Positions 22,592 to 32,058 of a stretch of DNA of 64,000 nucleotides are shown here, one piece after another. The notes under the pieces are model-generated. The model saw nothing but the letters and a program-made list of their open reading frames with translations. It was not told the DNA's origin and made no database searches. How positions within the stretch are numbered: the stretch's first letter is position 1; every line of letters begins with the position of its first letter. Position numbers and translations under genes: made by a program. The stretch spans positions 257,742 to 321,741 of the forward strand of contig NZ_JAABNN010000004.1 of NCBI RefSeq assembly GCF_009928415.1, in the 5' to 3' direction. Origin of the DNA: Bacillus sp. USDA818B3_A (lineage in GTDB: Bacteria; Bacillota; Bacilli; Bacillales; Cytobacillaceae).

Positions 22592-23460
22592 TCTATGATC
22601 TTTTTAAAATACTAACCTGGTTGGACTTCGTTTTGATTCCGCCAGTTTGCAGCAGATTTCCGCCGGTTTTTAATTTTTTTCTGCCGACTCTCTCATTATT
22701 TCCGCGCACTATTCTCTTTTTCCCGCCGCTTTCCTCATTATTTCCGCTAACCCTCTTTTTCTATGACCTTTTTATGTAATAAACCAGTTTGGCCTTCGCT
22801 TCGATTCCGCCAGTTTGTAGCGGATTTCCGCCGACTTTTGATTTTTTTCCGCCGACTCTCTCGTTATTTCCGCGTACTTTTCACTTTTTTTCACCACTTT
22901 TCCCATTATTTCCGCCTACCCTCTTAATCTATGACCTTTTTATGTAATAAACCAGCCCGCACTTCGCTTCGATTCCGCCAGTTTGCAGCGGATTTCCGCC
23001 GGTTTTTGATTTTTTTCCGCCAACTCTCTCATTATTTCCGCGTACTTTTCACTTTTTTTCGCGTACTTTTCACTTTTTTCCGCCACTTCTCCCATAATTT
23101 CCGCCAACTCTCTTTTTCTATGACCTTTTTAATTACAAAACCAGCCCGCACTTCGCTTTGATTTCGCCAGTTTCCAGCGGATTTCCGCTGACTTTTGATT
23201 TTTTTCCGCCGACTCTCTCATTATTTCCGCGTACTTTTCACTTTTTTCCGCCACTTTCTCCATTATTTCCGCCAACTCTCTTTTTCTATGACCTTTTTAA
23301 GTAATAAACCAGCCCGCACTTCGCTTCGATTCCGCCAGTTTGCAGCGGATTTCCGCCGGTTTTTGATTTTTTTCCGCCGACTCTCTCATTATTTCCGCAT
23401 ACTTTTCACTTTTTTCCGCCTCTTCCCCCATTATTTCCGCCAACCCCAATCTCCCGCCGC
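22592..23460. repeat. Tandem array: five 168-bp units, each built from eight ~21-bp subunits
   Basis: The landmark TCTATGA recurs at 22592, 22760, 22928, 23117 and 23285, giving spacings of 168, 168, 189 and 168; the third unit carries one extra 21-bp subunit. Inside each unit the core TTTCCGCC/TTTCCGCG recurs about every 21 bp. Because 21 is a multiple of three, partial frames exist on both strands (heptads FRxLxxY on plus, AEIxxES on minus). They are broken at unit boundaries and lack ribosome-binding sites, so it is treated as non-coding. It fills the gap between degV and the NERD gene. Confidence 0.85.
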
Positions 23461-23472
23461 AAAACAAAAAAA

Positions 23473-23497
23473 CCATCCCGGCCAAAGGCCGGAATGG
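23473..23497 (-). terminator. Terminator after degV
   Basis: An 11-bp GC-rich stem with one mismatch (23473-23483 with 23487-23497) and an AAA loop, followed by a T run on the minus strand. Confidence 0.9.
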
Positions 23498-23513
23498 CAG
23501 CTAACTTAAAATC

Positions 23514-24353
23514 TTATCTTTTCATCCAGCCCATACCCATCGCACCCTCACCCAAATGAGTGCCGATCACAGCGCCAAAATACCCAATCACAAAATCCAC
23601 ATTTGGATACAAAGCAGACAGCTCCTGACGCCACTCCTCTGCTTCCTCCTCACGATTCGCGTGGATAATAACCGCCCGGTAATCCCCGCCGCCGGAAACA
23701 TCCTCTCCAAGTAAATCAACAATCCGTTTCAAAGCCTTCTTCCGTGTGCGGATTTTTTCAAACGGTACAATCACCTTATTTTCAAAATGCAGCAAAGGTT
23801 TCACCTGAAGCAAACTGCCAATAAAAGCCTGGGCACTCGACAACCGGCCGCCCCGCTGGAGATTAGATAAATCATCCACCATGAAATATGCACGGGCCGA
23901 CTTCTGCAAGTCCGACAACCGGCTCATAATCACCTCAGCCGGCTCCCCGCGCCCAGCCATCTCAGCCGCCTCCAGCGCATAAAACCCTTGGACCATACAG
24001 CTGATTTCTGAATCAAACGGATAAACCTTAATTCCCTCAACCATTGTGCCAGCCGTGACCGCCCCTTGATACGTGCCGCTGATTCCGCTCGATAAATGAA
24101 CACAGATTACTGCATCATAACCGGACGAAAGCTCCTCAAACAGCTCCACGAACTTCCCAATCGGCGGCTGGGAAGTGGTTGGCAAATCTTTTGTTTTTAT
24201 CTCATCATAAAACGCATTAGCGCTTAAATCCTCTTCTTCTTGATAAACCTCTGTCCCGAAAATGACATTTAACGAGATCATATGTATATTCCATTTTTCA
24301 CGCAATTCCTTCGGTATGTACGCGGTGCTATCCGTGACAATTGCCGTTTTCAT
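23514..24353 (-). CDS. degV: DegV-family fatty-acid-binding protein
   Basis: 279 residues. The N-terminal TDSTAYIP and the later TSQPPIGKF and LSSGISGTYQGA motifs line the fatty-acid pocket in DegV structures. The C-terminal half has HANREEEAEEW and ends GEGAMGMGWMKR. DegV/FakB-type proteins present fatty acids to a kinase for phospholipid synthesis in some Firmicutes; the role of this paralogue in Bacillus is not settled. It lies directly after degSU on the same strand, as in B. subtilis (yviA), but has its own terminator. ATG 24353 is preceded by GGATGGT. Confidence 0.88.
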   Translation of the reverse strand: MKTAIVTDSTAYIPKELREKWNIHMISLNVIFGTEVYQEEEDLSANAFYDEIKTKDLPTTSQPPIGKFVELFEELSSGYDAVICVHLSSGISGTYQGAVTAGTMVEGIKVYPFDSEISCMVQGFYALEAAEMAGRGEPAEVIMSRLSDLQKSARAYFMVDDLSNLQRGGRLSSAQAFIGSLLQVKPLLHFENKVIVPFEKIRTRKKALKRIVDLLGEDVSGGGDYRAVIIHANREEEAEEWRQELSALYPNVDFVIGYFGAVIGTHLGEGAMGMGWMKR

Positions 24354-24413
24354 AAAAAAGTACCATCCTTGTCTTCTGAACTACCCTTTATTGTATATGA
24401 TACAACAAAAAAA

Positions 24414-24436
24414 GAACACACCGTAAAGGCATGCTC
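24414..24436 (-). terminator. Terminator after degU
   Basis: A nine-pair stem including wobbles (24414-24422 with 24428-24436), a 5-nt loop and a seven-T run on the minus strand. Confidence 0.7.
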
Positions 24437-24448
24437 CCTGAAAAATAA

Positions 24449-25138
24449 TTATCTCACTTCGACCCAGCCATTTTTAATCGCAGAAACCACTGCCTGGGTA
24501 CGGTCATTTACATTCATTTTTTGTAAAATATTACTTACATGGTTTTTAACCGTCTTTTCACTGATAAACAATGATTCACCAATACCACGGTTGCTTTTCC
24601 CGTCCGCGAGCATTTGCAGTACTTCACATTCACGGCGGGTTAATAGATGTAATGGACGGCGTATTTCAAGTGTTGGAACATAGCCGCCGCCTCCTGAGCC
24701 GCCTGTCGTCGCAGCAAGTTTGCGATATTCATTGACGAGGTTGTGTGTCACTTTTGGATGTAGGTAAGACCCGCCATCGGCAACAACGCGGACTGCCTCA
24801 ATCAGAGCATCGGCATCCATTTCTTTTAACAAGTAACCGCAGGCACCTGTTTTTAACGCATGAGTAACATAATTTTCATCATCGTGTATCGATAAAATAA
24901 TAATTTTCGTATTAGGGTATTGTTCAACCAATTCTCTGGTTGCCTCGACACCATTCATTCCTGGCATGTTGATATCCATAATGACAACATCAGGCTGGTG
25001 TTGTTCGACAATTTTTAAAGCCTCCGTGCCGTCATCGCCCTCGGCCACCACTTGGAATGACTTTTCAAATTCTAGTATTCTTTTAACCCCTTCTCTGAAA
25101 AGCTGGTGATCATCGATTATCGCAATTTTGGTCGTCAT
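24449..25138 (-). CDS. degU: Two-component response regulator DegU
   Basis: 229 residues. A receiver domain (1-120) has the acidic pair Asp9/Asp10, phospho-acceptor Asp55 in VIMDINMPG, and the conserved [13 protein letters not shown] switch region. A LuxR/NarL-type helix-turn-helix follows at about 165-225 ([36 protein letters not shown]). DegU controls exoenzymes, competence, motility and biofilm genes. It lies 49 nt after degS in the same operon. The length and motif positions match B. subtilis DegU closely. Confidence 0.96.
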   Translation of the reverse strand: MTTKIAIIDDHQLFREGVKRILEFEKSFQVVAEGDDGTEALKIVEQHQPDVVIMDINMPGMNGVEATRELVEQYPNTKIIILSIHDDENYVTHALKTGACGYLLKEMDADALIEAVRVVADGGSYLHPKVTHNLVNEYRKLAATTGGSGGGGYVPTLEIRRPLHLLTRRECEVLQMLADGKSNRGIGESLFISEKTVKNHVSNILQKMNVNDRTQAVVSAIKNGWVEVR

Positions 25139-25187
25139 TTTGGTACTCCCCCTTATTTCAATTCTAACATTTGTCGCAAAAAATTCT

Positions 25188-26330
25188 TTAGTTAATTAGT
25201 GGAACACGAATCAGTACAGATGTCCCCTTGCCCATTTTTGAATCGTAAGTAATTTCACCTTCAAGCAAATCGACACGCTCTCGCATCCCGATCATCCCAA
25301 AGGATTCAGGTTTCTTAATCGAGGTATCAAATCCAACACCGTTATCCTTGATAAGAACAGTGATTTCAGAATTGGTTATTTCCATTCGGACTTTAATTTC
25401 ACAGGCATTGGCATGCTTAAGTGCATTTTGGACAGACTCCTGGATCATACGGAACAATGCTACCTCATATTTTGTAGGAAGCCTGCGTTCTTGGCCAATA
25501 TTAACAAAATCGATCCTCGAGTGGTTATGATATTCTTCGATGGTTTGTAAATATTTTCTTAGGGTAGGGACAAGTCCCAAATCATCAAGTGCCATCGGAC
25601 GGAGGTCATATATAATTCTTCGGACCTCATAAAGCGCGGCACGCACCATTTTTTTATAACTATGCATCTCCGCAAATGCCTCATCCGGACCTTGATCCCT
25701 ATAAACACGTTCAATCAGATCAGAACGCATAATGACATTGGCCAGCATCTGGGCTGGACCATCGTGAATCTCCCGGGACAAACGTTTCCGTTCCTCTTCC
25801 TGAGCTTCAATAATTTTTAATCCAAAGTCTTGTTTGGCTTTCGCTGTTTCAAGTACTTCCCCTACCTGTTTTAAATCACTTGTCAAGTAATTCATCACAA
25901 CAGAAATTTGGGAAATAAGCTGGTCGGCGCGGTCGATCGTGTCGTTTAACCCTATGAGCCTGCGCTCTAAATCATCCCTTTTCTCTAACAATTGTTTCTT
26001 ATACTGCCAATTGATGGAGAGGTCCATTTGCAGCTGGTGGGCTTTTTCATATGCCTCACGAACTTCTTCTTCGGTATAATGTTTAAAATTCATACTTACT
26101 TCAGACAGCATGAGGCGGGCTTGATGAACTTGGTCCTCGAGTTGGTTTCCCTCTTCAATAAGCTTAACCATCATTTCCTTGATATTCCGAAGCTCCGTTG
26201 TCATACTTTCGTAATCTTGACGGCACTGTTCGCCAATACGGAAAATATCTCCCTTGCTGTTTGTGACTCTGTCAATCATCTCTTCACGAATTTCATCAAT
26301 GGACGACGTATTGAATTGTTTTAGTTTCAT
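25188..26330 (-). CDS. degS: Sensor histidine kinase DegS
   Basis: 380 residues, with no membrane segment, as expected for cytosolic DegS. A long coiled-coil sensor region (about 30-180) is followed by a HisKA_3 dimerisation helix with the phospho-acceptor His in [15 protein letters not shown] (about residue 190). A C-terminal HATPase_c domain has the N box [13 protein letters not shown] and the G boxes DNGVGFD and GMIGMRERV. It phosphorylates DegU, which is encoded next in the operon. Divergent to yvyE, with about 230 bp of shared upstream DNA. Confidence 0.95.
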   Translation of the reverse strand: MKLKQFNTSSIDEIREEMIDRVTNSKGDIFRIGEQCRQDYESMTTELRNIKEMMVKLIEEGNQLEDQVHQARLMLSEVSMNFKHYTEEEVREAYEKAHQLQMDLSINWQYKKQLLEKRDDLERRLIGLNDTIDRADQLISQISVVMNYLTSDLKQVGEVLETAKAKQDFGLKIIEAQEEERKRLSREIHDGPAQMLANVIMRSDLIERVYRDQGPDEAFAEMHSYKKMVRAALYEVRRIIYDLRPMALDDLGLVPTLRKYLQTIEEYHNHSRIDFVNIGQERRLPTKYEVALFRMIQESVQNALKHANACEIKVRMEITNSEITVLIKDNGVGFDTSIKKPESFGMIGMRERVDLLEGEITYDSKMGKGTSVLIRVPLIN

Positions 26331-26562
26331 TTCTTTGCCTCCAGGGTTTTCCCTTTAGGTTCTTAACGTATTTTATCTTGAAATTTAGGTAATGGCGAAC
26401 CTTAACACTTATATTGACCTTCCACTAGGGTGAAAGTAATATAATGATAGTGTTACAATAAATTTATACTATTGAACCATTACTATTATATCATTCGAAC
26501 GTTACTTCTGTATTAAAGGTATATTACAACAATATTTTATTAACTAATGAAAGGAAATATTA

Positions 26563-27207
26563 ATGATGCTTTCTTGTTACCTAACTGTAAAAAAGACAGG
26601 CGAACATGAGATTACGATCCAAAAATCCCGTTTTATCGCTCATATAACAAGAGCGGAAACCGAAACGGAAGCGACGGAATTCATCCAGGCCATAAAAAAA
26701 CAGCATTGGGATGCGACCCATAATTGCTCGGCCTATTTGATTGGCGAGCATGACCAAATTCAGAAAGCGAATGACGATGGTGAACCAAGCGGAACAGCCG
26801 GTGTACCGATCCTAGAAGTATTAAAAAAACGAAAACTAAAGGACACAGCAGTCGTTGTCACACGGTACTTTGGAGGTATTAAGTTAGGAGCGGGAGGTCT
26901 GATCCGTGCTTACGGCAAAGCCACTTCAGAAGGTCTTGATGCAGTTGGCATTGTGGAAAGAAAACTTTCCCAAATTGTTCATGCCAAATTTGATTATACC
27001 TGGCTTGGGAAAATTGAGAAAGAACTTCGTGCCGCCAAATATACGATTAAAGAAATCCATTACTTAGACACGGTTGAAGTAGAAACCTATGTTGACGAAA
27101 GCCAGGTACAGGTCTTCAAGGACTGGATGATCGAGCTTACCAATGGCCAGTGCACCCTGAATCTTGGTGATACCGTTTATCTCGAGGATGATTACATCCG
27201 CGAATAA
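26563..27207 (+). CDS. yvyE: YigZ/IMPACT-family protein (YvyE)
   Basis: 214 residues. The N-terminal UPF0029/IMPACT domain is marked by KSRFIAHITRAETE, the DATHNCSAYLIG motif, DDGEPSGTAGVPIL and RYFGGIKLGAGGLIRAYG. A C-terminal DUF1949-type domain covers about 140-210. The family binds nucleic acids or ribosome-linked partners; the yeast and mammalian relatives act on GCN1/GCN2 signalling, and the bacterial role is unclear. The position divergent from degS and next to tagO is exactly as in B. subtilis. Start ATG 26563 (26566 is also possible) follows AAAGGAAA. Confidence 0.92.
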   Translation: MMLSCYLTVKKTGEHEITIQKSRFIAHITRAETETEATEFIQAIKKQHWDATHNCSAYLIGEHDQIQKANDDGEPSGTAGVPILEVLKKRKLKDTAVVVTRYFGGIKLGAGGLIRAYGKATSEGLDAVGIVERKLSQIVHAKFDYTWLGKIEKELRAAKYTIKEIHYLDTVEVETYVDESQVQVFKDWMIELTNGQCTLNLGDTVYLEDDYIRE

Positions 27208-27240
27208 ATAATATTCTCAGTACTATTATAGTACTATTTA

Positions 27241-27332
27241 CCGGTACAAACAATTGGGAAAAAAAGCGGAAGACCTCTTGACCAAGGATGTGCTGGACAA
27301 TCCTCACAATGTAATTCATGAATTAAATAATT
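27241..27332 (+). pseudogene. Possible remnant between yvyE and tagO
   Basis: A short open stretch encoding KKAEDLLTKDVLDNPHNVIHE and ending in TAA, with no start or ribosome-binding site. Its first 25 bases resemble the left end of the repeat element at 57472. It may be a gene tail or a decayed repeat fragment. Confidence 0.25.
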
Positions 27333-27360
27333 AAAGGGGCTCAAATACATGAGTCCCTTT
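27333..27360. terminator. Terminator after the first tagO paralogue
   Basis: An 11-bp stem with one wobble (27333-27343 with 27350-27360) and a 6-nt loop, with A/T runs on both sides. Confidence 0.8.
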
Positions 27361-27365
27361 TCCTG

Positions 27366-28424
27366 TTAAGAGCGGTCTTTTACTGTTGTTAATGTTCGGA
27401 AAATCTTAAGCAGCGGGCGATGGTCCTTTCCCATTAAACCGATTTTTTCAGCAATGATTTCAATTAGCAAAATGACTACTGTAATTAAAAAGAGTGCCCC
27501 GCCGATTCTAGCCTGTGAGTAAATGACTGCAACCAATCCAAAAAAAGCAGCCATGGCATAGATAATTAACACGGTTTGACGATGGGAATAGCCCATTCTA
27601 AGCATGCAATGATGGAGATGGGATTTATCTGGAGCAGACAAGGGCTGTTTATTAATAAGCCTCCGGATAATTGCAAAAAAGGTATCAGAAATGGGTACTC
27701 CGAGTATGATGACGGGAATAACAAACGAAATAAAGGTTACGTTTTTAAATCCGAGCAGCGATAAAACGGAGATGATAAATCCCAAAAAGAGTGCACCAGT
27801 ATCTCCCATAAAAATGCTGGCAGGATGAAAATTGTAAAGCAAGAACCCTAACGTACTGGCTAATACGATTAACCCAACAGCAACCACAAATAAATTTCCC
27901 TGAATAAGAGCGATTCCTGAGATAGTAATTAAGGCAATGGAAGAAACCCCGGCTGCCAAGCCGTCAAGCCCATCAATTAAATTAATTGCGTTCGTTATTC
28001 CTACAATCCAAAGGATTGTAAAGGGAATACTCAAGAGGCCAAATTGAAGTTGTCCGCCAAAAGGAAGATTAATGAATACAACCTGTAGATTGCCTAAAAA
28101 TACGACAGAACAAGCAGCTGCTAATTGACCAAGCATTTTATACTTGGCTGGTAATTCAAACAGATCATCACAAATGCCAGTCACAATGATGATGAAGCAG
28201 CCAAGCAAAATCGCGAAAGAATATTGATTTTCCGGCCGGATAAGGAGAATGCCTGCCATAAAACTAATATAAATGGCTAATCCTCCAAGTCTTGGCATAA
28301 TCGACTGGTGAACCTTCCGCTGGTTTGGGCGGTCTGTTGCACCAATAAGGAAGGCTAACTTTTTAATTAGCGGAGTAGCGATCACTGAAATGAAAAAACA
28401 AACGATTAAGGTAAGATAAAACAT
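27366..28424 (-). CDS. tagO: Undecaprenyl-phosphate GlcNAc-1-phosphate transferase, paralogue 1
   Basis: 352 residues with about ten to eleven membrane helices. It has the MraY/WecA family motifs: the RKVHQ segment after helix 1, DDLFELPAKYK in the first cytoplasmic loop, NLIDGLDGLAAGVS, FMGDTGALFLG, and the HLHHCMLRMGYSHRQ histidine motif. TagO links GlcNAc-1-phosphate to undecaprenyl phosphate, the first step of wall teichoic acid and related glycopolymers. The ATG at 28424 has AGGAGG at good spacing; the TTG one codon earlier is unlikely. A close paralogue lies 2.2 kb upstream, with an LTA-synthase-like gene between them. Which copy feeds which polymer cannot be told from sequence. Confidence 0.92.
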   Translation of the reverse strand: MFYLTLIVCFFISVIATPLIKKLAFLIGATDRPNQRKVHQSIMPRLGGLAIYISFMAGILLIRPENQYSFAILLGCFIIIVTGICDDLFELPAKYKMLGQLAAACSVVFLGNLQVVFINLPFGGQLQFGLLSIPFTILWIVGITNAINLIDGLDGLAAGVSSIALITISGIALIQGNLFVVAVGLIVLASTLGFLLYNFHPASIFMGDTGALFLGFIISVLSLLGFKNVTFISFVIPVIILGVPISDTFFAIIRRLINKQPLSAPDKSHLHHCMLRMGYSHRQTVLIIYAMAAFFGLVAVIYSQARIGGALFLITVVILLIEIIAEKIGLMGKDHRPLLKIFRTLTTVKDRS

Positions 28425-28502
28425 CAAACATCCTCCTTATTAGTCAGTTTATCCATTTAAAGCAATCAAAAAACAACTAATGTTTGGTAAAAGTCATTAA
28501 AA

Positions 28503-28529
28503 ATGCCAGGTATTCTAAACACCTGGCAT
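28503..28529 (-). terminator. Terminator after the LTA-synthase-like gene
   Basis: A perfect 9-bp stem (28503-28511 with 28521-28529) followed by a T run on the minus strand. Confidence 0.85.
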
Positions 28530-28539
28530 CCATAATTTT

Positions 28540-30111
28540 CTATTGTTTGGTTTCCTCTTTGGCCTTTTTCATTAAATCGAAATAATCTCCTTGCAAGATC
28601 TTTTCGTTATAGAATCTTGAATTTTTAGCCAGCTCGCTATTCACATAGCCCAGGCCGCGTTCTTCCTCCAGCGTTTTTTTACTGGAAAATAAATTGGTCC
28701 CTACTCCCAAACGTTCTCCGCTAATTTTCACTCCCATGCTGCCTAAGATGGTTGGATACATGTCTAAAGAGGTAAAGACTCTATTTTTTGAATTGACAGG
28801 CTCCATGGCCGGATTAATAAACGCGTTATAAGTAGTTCTTTGATATCCACTGTAGGTATATTTCTGGAAGTATCCTCCAGGCTGCATACTTAAGTGATCT
28901 CCCATTAGCACTATGGTGGTGTTATCATAAAAATCCTGCTTTTGCAGCCATTTAACAAATTCGTACACTTGTTTGGAAGATAACGCAAAAACATTTTCGT
29001 ATTGTGTGTCATATTTATGCTCTGCTTTGCTCTCCACGTAACCATCCGGAAAATGAGTATTAGCTGTTAATAGGGTGAAGTTAAAAGGTTTCTTAGAACT
29101 TGCAATCGTAGTGATTTCTTCTTTTGCCCATTCAAATAAATGGCTGTCATCATATCCCCACCAGACCTTTTGGCTTTCTGTCATCTTTCCTTCTTTAATG
29201 GCTGTATTTAAATCAGAAATAGCAAAGCTGCCATGGCTCGTGTAATAATTGCTCCGCCCTCCAAATTTAGCATCTGACCCAAACATGATTTCTTGGTTAT
29301 ATCCCTCTTTTTTCAAAATATCACCTAGAGTATAGGCCCCAGTTAGAAACTTGCTGGAGGCTGTGTACTCATTCCCATTGACAGGTATTTTCAACGGAAT
29401 ACCCGATGTAGTACCCACCATTGCCCCAACTGTCCAAGTGGTGCCAAAGATGGGGAGAGCCCCGCCAACTTTATCCGAATTTGAAAAATTCACGTTCGTC
29501 TTTGCGATGGTGGTTAATTCGGGCATAACATTATAACTCCAGCCGCCGCCGTTATCCTTATCAATCATGGAGTTTTCCATTGACTCTAAATAGATAAGTA
29601 TTAAGTTCCTTTTCTCTTTGGGAAAGGTAATTGATACATCCCTGCCATCAACGTAATGATCATCTATATAAGTAGAATAGTCGGTTAAACTTTTCAAATA
29701 ATCCCTGACACCTAACAGCTGATAACTGGTGAATAGTGAGAGGATGAAAATAAGGAACGAATAAAATAATCGATATTTAAAAAATAACCTATGAGGGAAT
29801 AGATGAATGGAAAATTGCTTATTTTTTATTGTCACATCAATGATATTCTTCCTTTTTTCTATTCTCATAATGGGCAGATAAAGAATCAAAAAGATTGTTA
29901 AAAAGGGAAGTAAACTGGATAAGATGGCAGAAATGACTACCTCACTTGATGTACCTTCCGTACCGCTTACAAGATAAAAAATCATTTCATCTATACTTTG
30001 GTCAGCGAATTTTTGTTTCAGATAGATGGAAAAGGAAAAAATAAAGGTACTCAAAATCAGAATAAAAATCGTTATGTAAGTGATGATTAATTTATGCTTT
30101 TTCTTTTTCAT
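28540..30111 (-). CDS. LTA-synthase/MdoB-like phosphoglycerol transferase (sulfatase family)
   Basis: 523 residues. Three or four membrane helices lie in the first 140 residues. An extracellular sulfatase-fold catalytic domain then begins at LILIYLESMENS (the metal-binding Glu). The likely nucleophile Thr is in GTTWTVGAMVGTTSG, and the metal-binding Asp-His in VLMGDHLSMQPGG. The wording is closer to the MdoB/OpgB-type branch than to LtaS proper. Members transfer phosphoglycerol from phosphatidylglycerol to lipid-linked or wall glycans. It overlaps the small membrane-protein gene before it by 20 bases and lies between two tagO paralogues. A phosphoglycerol decoration of a TagO-dependent polymer is inferred. 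Confidence 0.8.
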   Translation of the reverse strand: MKKKKHKLIITYITIFILILSTFIFSFSIYLKQKFADQSIDEMIFYLVSGTEGTSSEVVISAILSSLLPFLTIFLILYLPIMRIEKRKNIIDVTIKNKQFSIHLFPHRLFFKYRLFYSFLIFILSLFTSYQLLGVRDYLKSLTDYSTYIDDHYVDGRDVSITFPKEKRNLILIYLESMENSMIDKDNGGGWSYNVMPELTTIAKTNVNFSNSDKVGGALPIFGTTWTVGAMVGTTSGIPLKIPVNGNEYTASSKFLTGAYTLGDILKKEGYNQEIMFGSDAKFGGRSNYYTSHGSFAISDLNTAIKEGKMTESQKVWWGYDDSHLFEWAKEEITTIASSKKPFNFTLLTANTHFPDGYVESKAEHKYDTQYENVFALSSKQVYEFVKWLQKQDFYDNTTIVLMGDHLSMQPGGYFQKYTYSGYQRTTYNAFINPAMEPVNSKNRVFTSLDMYPTILGSMGVKISGERLGVGTNLFSSKKTLEEERGLGYVNSELAKNSRFYNEKILQGDYFDLMKKAKEETKQ

Positions 30112-30415
30112 TTCTAGACTCGACCCTTAATTTTATTTTTAGATTTAGTTCAATCAATCGATAAAAGAAAGCAATGACAAGTCCCATACAGACAGCCAAT
30201 AAGCAGTATTTCATGGTAAAAATAGTAGTAAACAAAATCACTTCTGTTTTAGCGATCGTCAAAATTGCATAACATAAACAATTTATACTTAACATAAATA
30301 GGGCTAAATGGCAGATCCCCTCAAAAATCGTTAAACTTTTATTAATAAGCTTTGTGTAAAAAAGCAACACTATAAAAGATGGCATGATCAAAGCCATTAC
30401 TTCATTAAACGTCAT
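30092..30415 (-). CDS. Small integral membrane protein, unknown function
   Basis: 107 residues with three clear membrane helices (about 8-23, 30-52, 62-90) and a basic, charged C-terminus (LRVESRNEKEKA). The start is at ATG 30415 behind AGGAGG; an earlier ATG in frame has no site. Its end overlaps the start of the phosphoglycerol transferase gene, so the two are probably translationally coupled and may form a complex. No family was recognised. Confidence 0.7.
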   Translation of the reverse strand: MTFNEVMALIMPSFIVLLFYTKLINKSLTIFEGICHLALFMLSINCLCYAILTIAKTEVILFTTIFTMKYCLLAVCMGLVIAFFYRLIELNLKIKLRVESRNEKEKA

Positions 30416-30536
30416 AATATCCTCCTGAGCAAAGTATTGAAAATGGCACACTATATATAGTGCCTCATTCCCATCACACCTAAACATTATTCTACTACTT
30501 GTTATATTTGAGATTTATTAAAATTTGTTGAACAAG

Positions 30537-30566
30537 AAAGGCTTTGGAAACAAGTCCAAAGCCTTT
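30537..30566 (-). terminator. Terminator after the second tagO paralogue
   Basis: A perfect 12-bp stem (30537-30548 with 30555-30566) and a 6-nt loop, followed by TTCTTG on the minus strand. Confidence 0.8.
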
Positions 30567-30581
30567 TCTATCATTATATGA

Positions 30582-31676
30582 TTATCGATCTTTCAGGTTA
30601 ATTGGCTTGAAGCCCTTCATAAACTTTAAGAGCGGCTTATAATCTTCACGTACCAAACCAACTTTTTCAACAATAATCTCTATCGCAACTAATAATGTCA
30701 AAATCACAATCAATGATCCCCACACAGTGGATTGTGAGAAGATAAATGCTACAAGTCCAAAAGCTAAACTCATTGCATAAATGATTAGCACAGATTGCTT
30801 ATGAGAAAAGCCTAAACGCAATAAGCAATGGTGCAAATGGGATTTATCCGGTGCAGATAATGGTTGTTTGTTGACAAGTCTGCGAATAATCGCAAAGAAT
30901 GTATCAGAAATCGGAACACCTAGAATAATAATTGGAATAACAAGTGAGATAAAGGTAACATTTTTAAATCCGAGCAGTGAAAGCACACTGATTAAGTATC
31001 CTAAAAATAACGCCCCGGTATCGCCCATAAAAATTTTGGCAGGATGGAAGTTGAAAATCAAGAAACCTAATGATGATACAGCGGTTATAAGTGCTAAAAT
31101 CATAACATACGGGTTCCCCATAAGGTACGCCATGCCAGAGATTGCAAATAAAGCAATGGTTGAGACACCAGCAGCTAAACCGTCAAGGCCATCAATTAAA
31201 TTAATGGCATTGGTAATCCCAATAATCCAAAACATTGTAATTGGAATGCTTAAGTAGCCAAAATCTAATTGTCCGCCAAAAGGCAGGTTAATAAACTCTA
31301 CTTTAAGATCTCCCATAAATACGACGATAAACGAAGCTAATATTTGTCCGAATAATTTTACCTTTGGAGAAATCTCCTTTGTATCATCCAGTACACCGGT
31401 TAAGATAATGATGAGACTTCCAAGGATAATGGCCAAATGAAGGTTCTCACTCGGATTCATAATCGGTAAAAGTGATTTTGCGTCTGGACGTAAGATCGCA
31501 ATTCCAATCAAGAAACTAATATATATGGCCAATCCGCCTAAACGCGGCATGATTCTTTGATGAACTTTTCGTTGATTTGGTTTATCTGTTGCTCCAATTT
31601 TGAATGCAAGTTTTTTCACTAGCGGGGTGAGAATGATCGCCGAGAAAAAACATATGGCTAACGTTAAATAGAACAT
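30582..31676 (-). CDS. Undecaprenyl-phosphate GlcNAc-1-phosphate transferase, paralogue 2
   Basis: 364 residues, closely similar along its length to the paralogue at 27366 (same RKVHQ, NLIDGLDGLAAGVS, FMGDTGALFLG and HLHHCLLRLGFSHKQ motifs). It has a slightly longer first cytoplasmic loop (RPDAKSLLPIMNPSENLH). It should carry out the same first step of glycopolymer synthesis. The ATG at 31676 is used because GGAGG sits five bases upstream; an ATG twelve bases earlier is part of that site. It has its own extended -10 promoter and terminator, so it is regulated separately from paralogue 1. Confidence 0.92.
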   Translation of the reverse strand: MFYLTLAICFFSAIILTPLVKKLAFKIGATDKPNQRKVHQRIMPRLGGLAIYISFLIGIAILRPDAKSLLPIMNPSENLHLAIILGSLIIILTGVLDDTKEISPKVKLFGQILASFIVVFMGDLKVEFINLPFGGQLDFGYLSIPITMFWIIGITNAINLIDGLDGLAAGVSTIALFAISGMAYLMGNPYVMILALITAVSSLGFLIFNFHPAKIFMGDTGALFLGYLISVLSLLGFKNVTFISLVIPIIILGVPISDTFFAIIRRLVNKQPLSAPDKSHLHHCLLRLGFSHKQSVLIIYAMSLAFGLVAFIFSQSTVWGSLIVILTLLVAIEIIVEKVGLVREDYKPLLKFMKGFKPINLKDR

Positions 31677-31765
31677 ATAGACCTCCATGGTTCATTCCGT
31701 TTTTTGTAATTTACTATTTTTCTAATTTAATAAAATCAATGAAACCTAGAGACATACCCTAATGG

Positions 31766-31774
31766 ATTATAGCA
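31766..31774 (-). promoter_or_regulatory. Extended -10 promoter for tagO paralogue 2
   Basis: The minus strand reads TGC TATAAT (31774-31766), about 90 nt before the ATG. The remaining 250 bp of this gap, up to the rfbD terminator, show no gene. Confidence 0.5.
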
Positions 31775-32016
31775 CAGCCAATAGAAGAAATAAACACTTC
31801 CATTCTACAATTTTTTCACCTTCTGGAAATCACCCAAAATGACTATTTTACAAGAAAGTGAGATTTAACAATGTTTTAGGACCATTCAATCAGAAATGAC
31901 TTTTTGCTGAATGTGACAAATAATCTTCCAATACTACTATAATCGCCATTTGGTTCGGCCATCTATATAGACGTACTTTTATATATAAAAGTTTCCCGTT
32001 TTTATTAAAAGAAAAA

Positions 32017-32038
32017 CCTCTGTTTATTACAACAGAGG
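32017..32038 (-). terminator. Terminator after rfbD
   Basis: A perfect 8-bp stem (32017-32024 with 32031-32038), a 6-nt loop and a T run on the minus strand. Confidence 0.85.
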
Positions 32039-32058
32039 CACCTTAACATTTTCTTAAA

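Noticed and set aside
22592..23460. CRISPR-like array
   Set aside because: The repeats are contiguous 21/168-bp units without unique spacers, and no cas genes are near.
22579..23509. Open frames on both strands of the repeat array (FRxLxxY and AEIxxES heptads)
   Set aside because: They arise because the repeat period is a multiple of three, they break at unit boundaries, and none has a ribosome-binding site.
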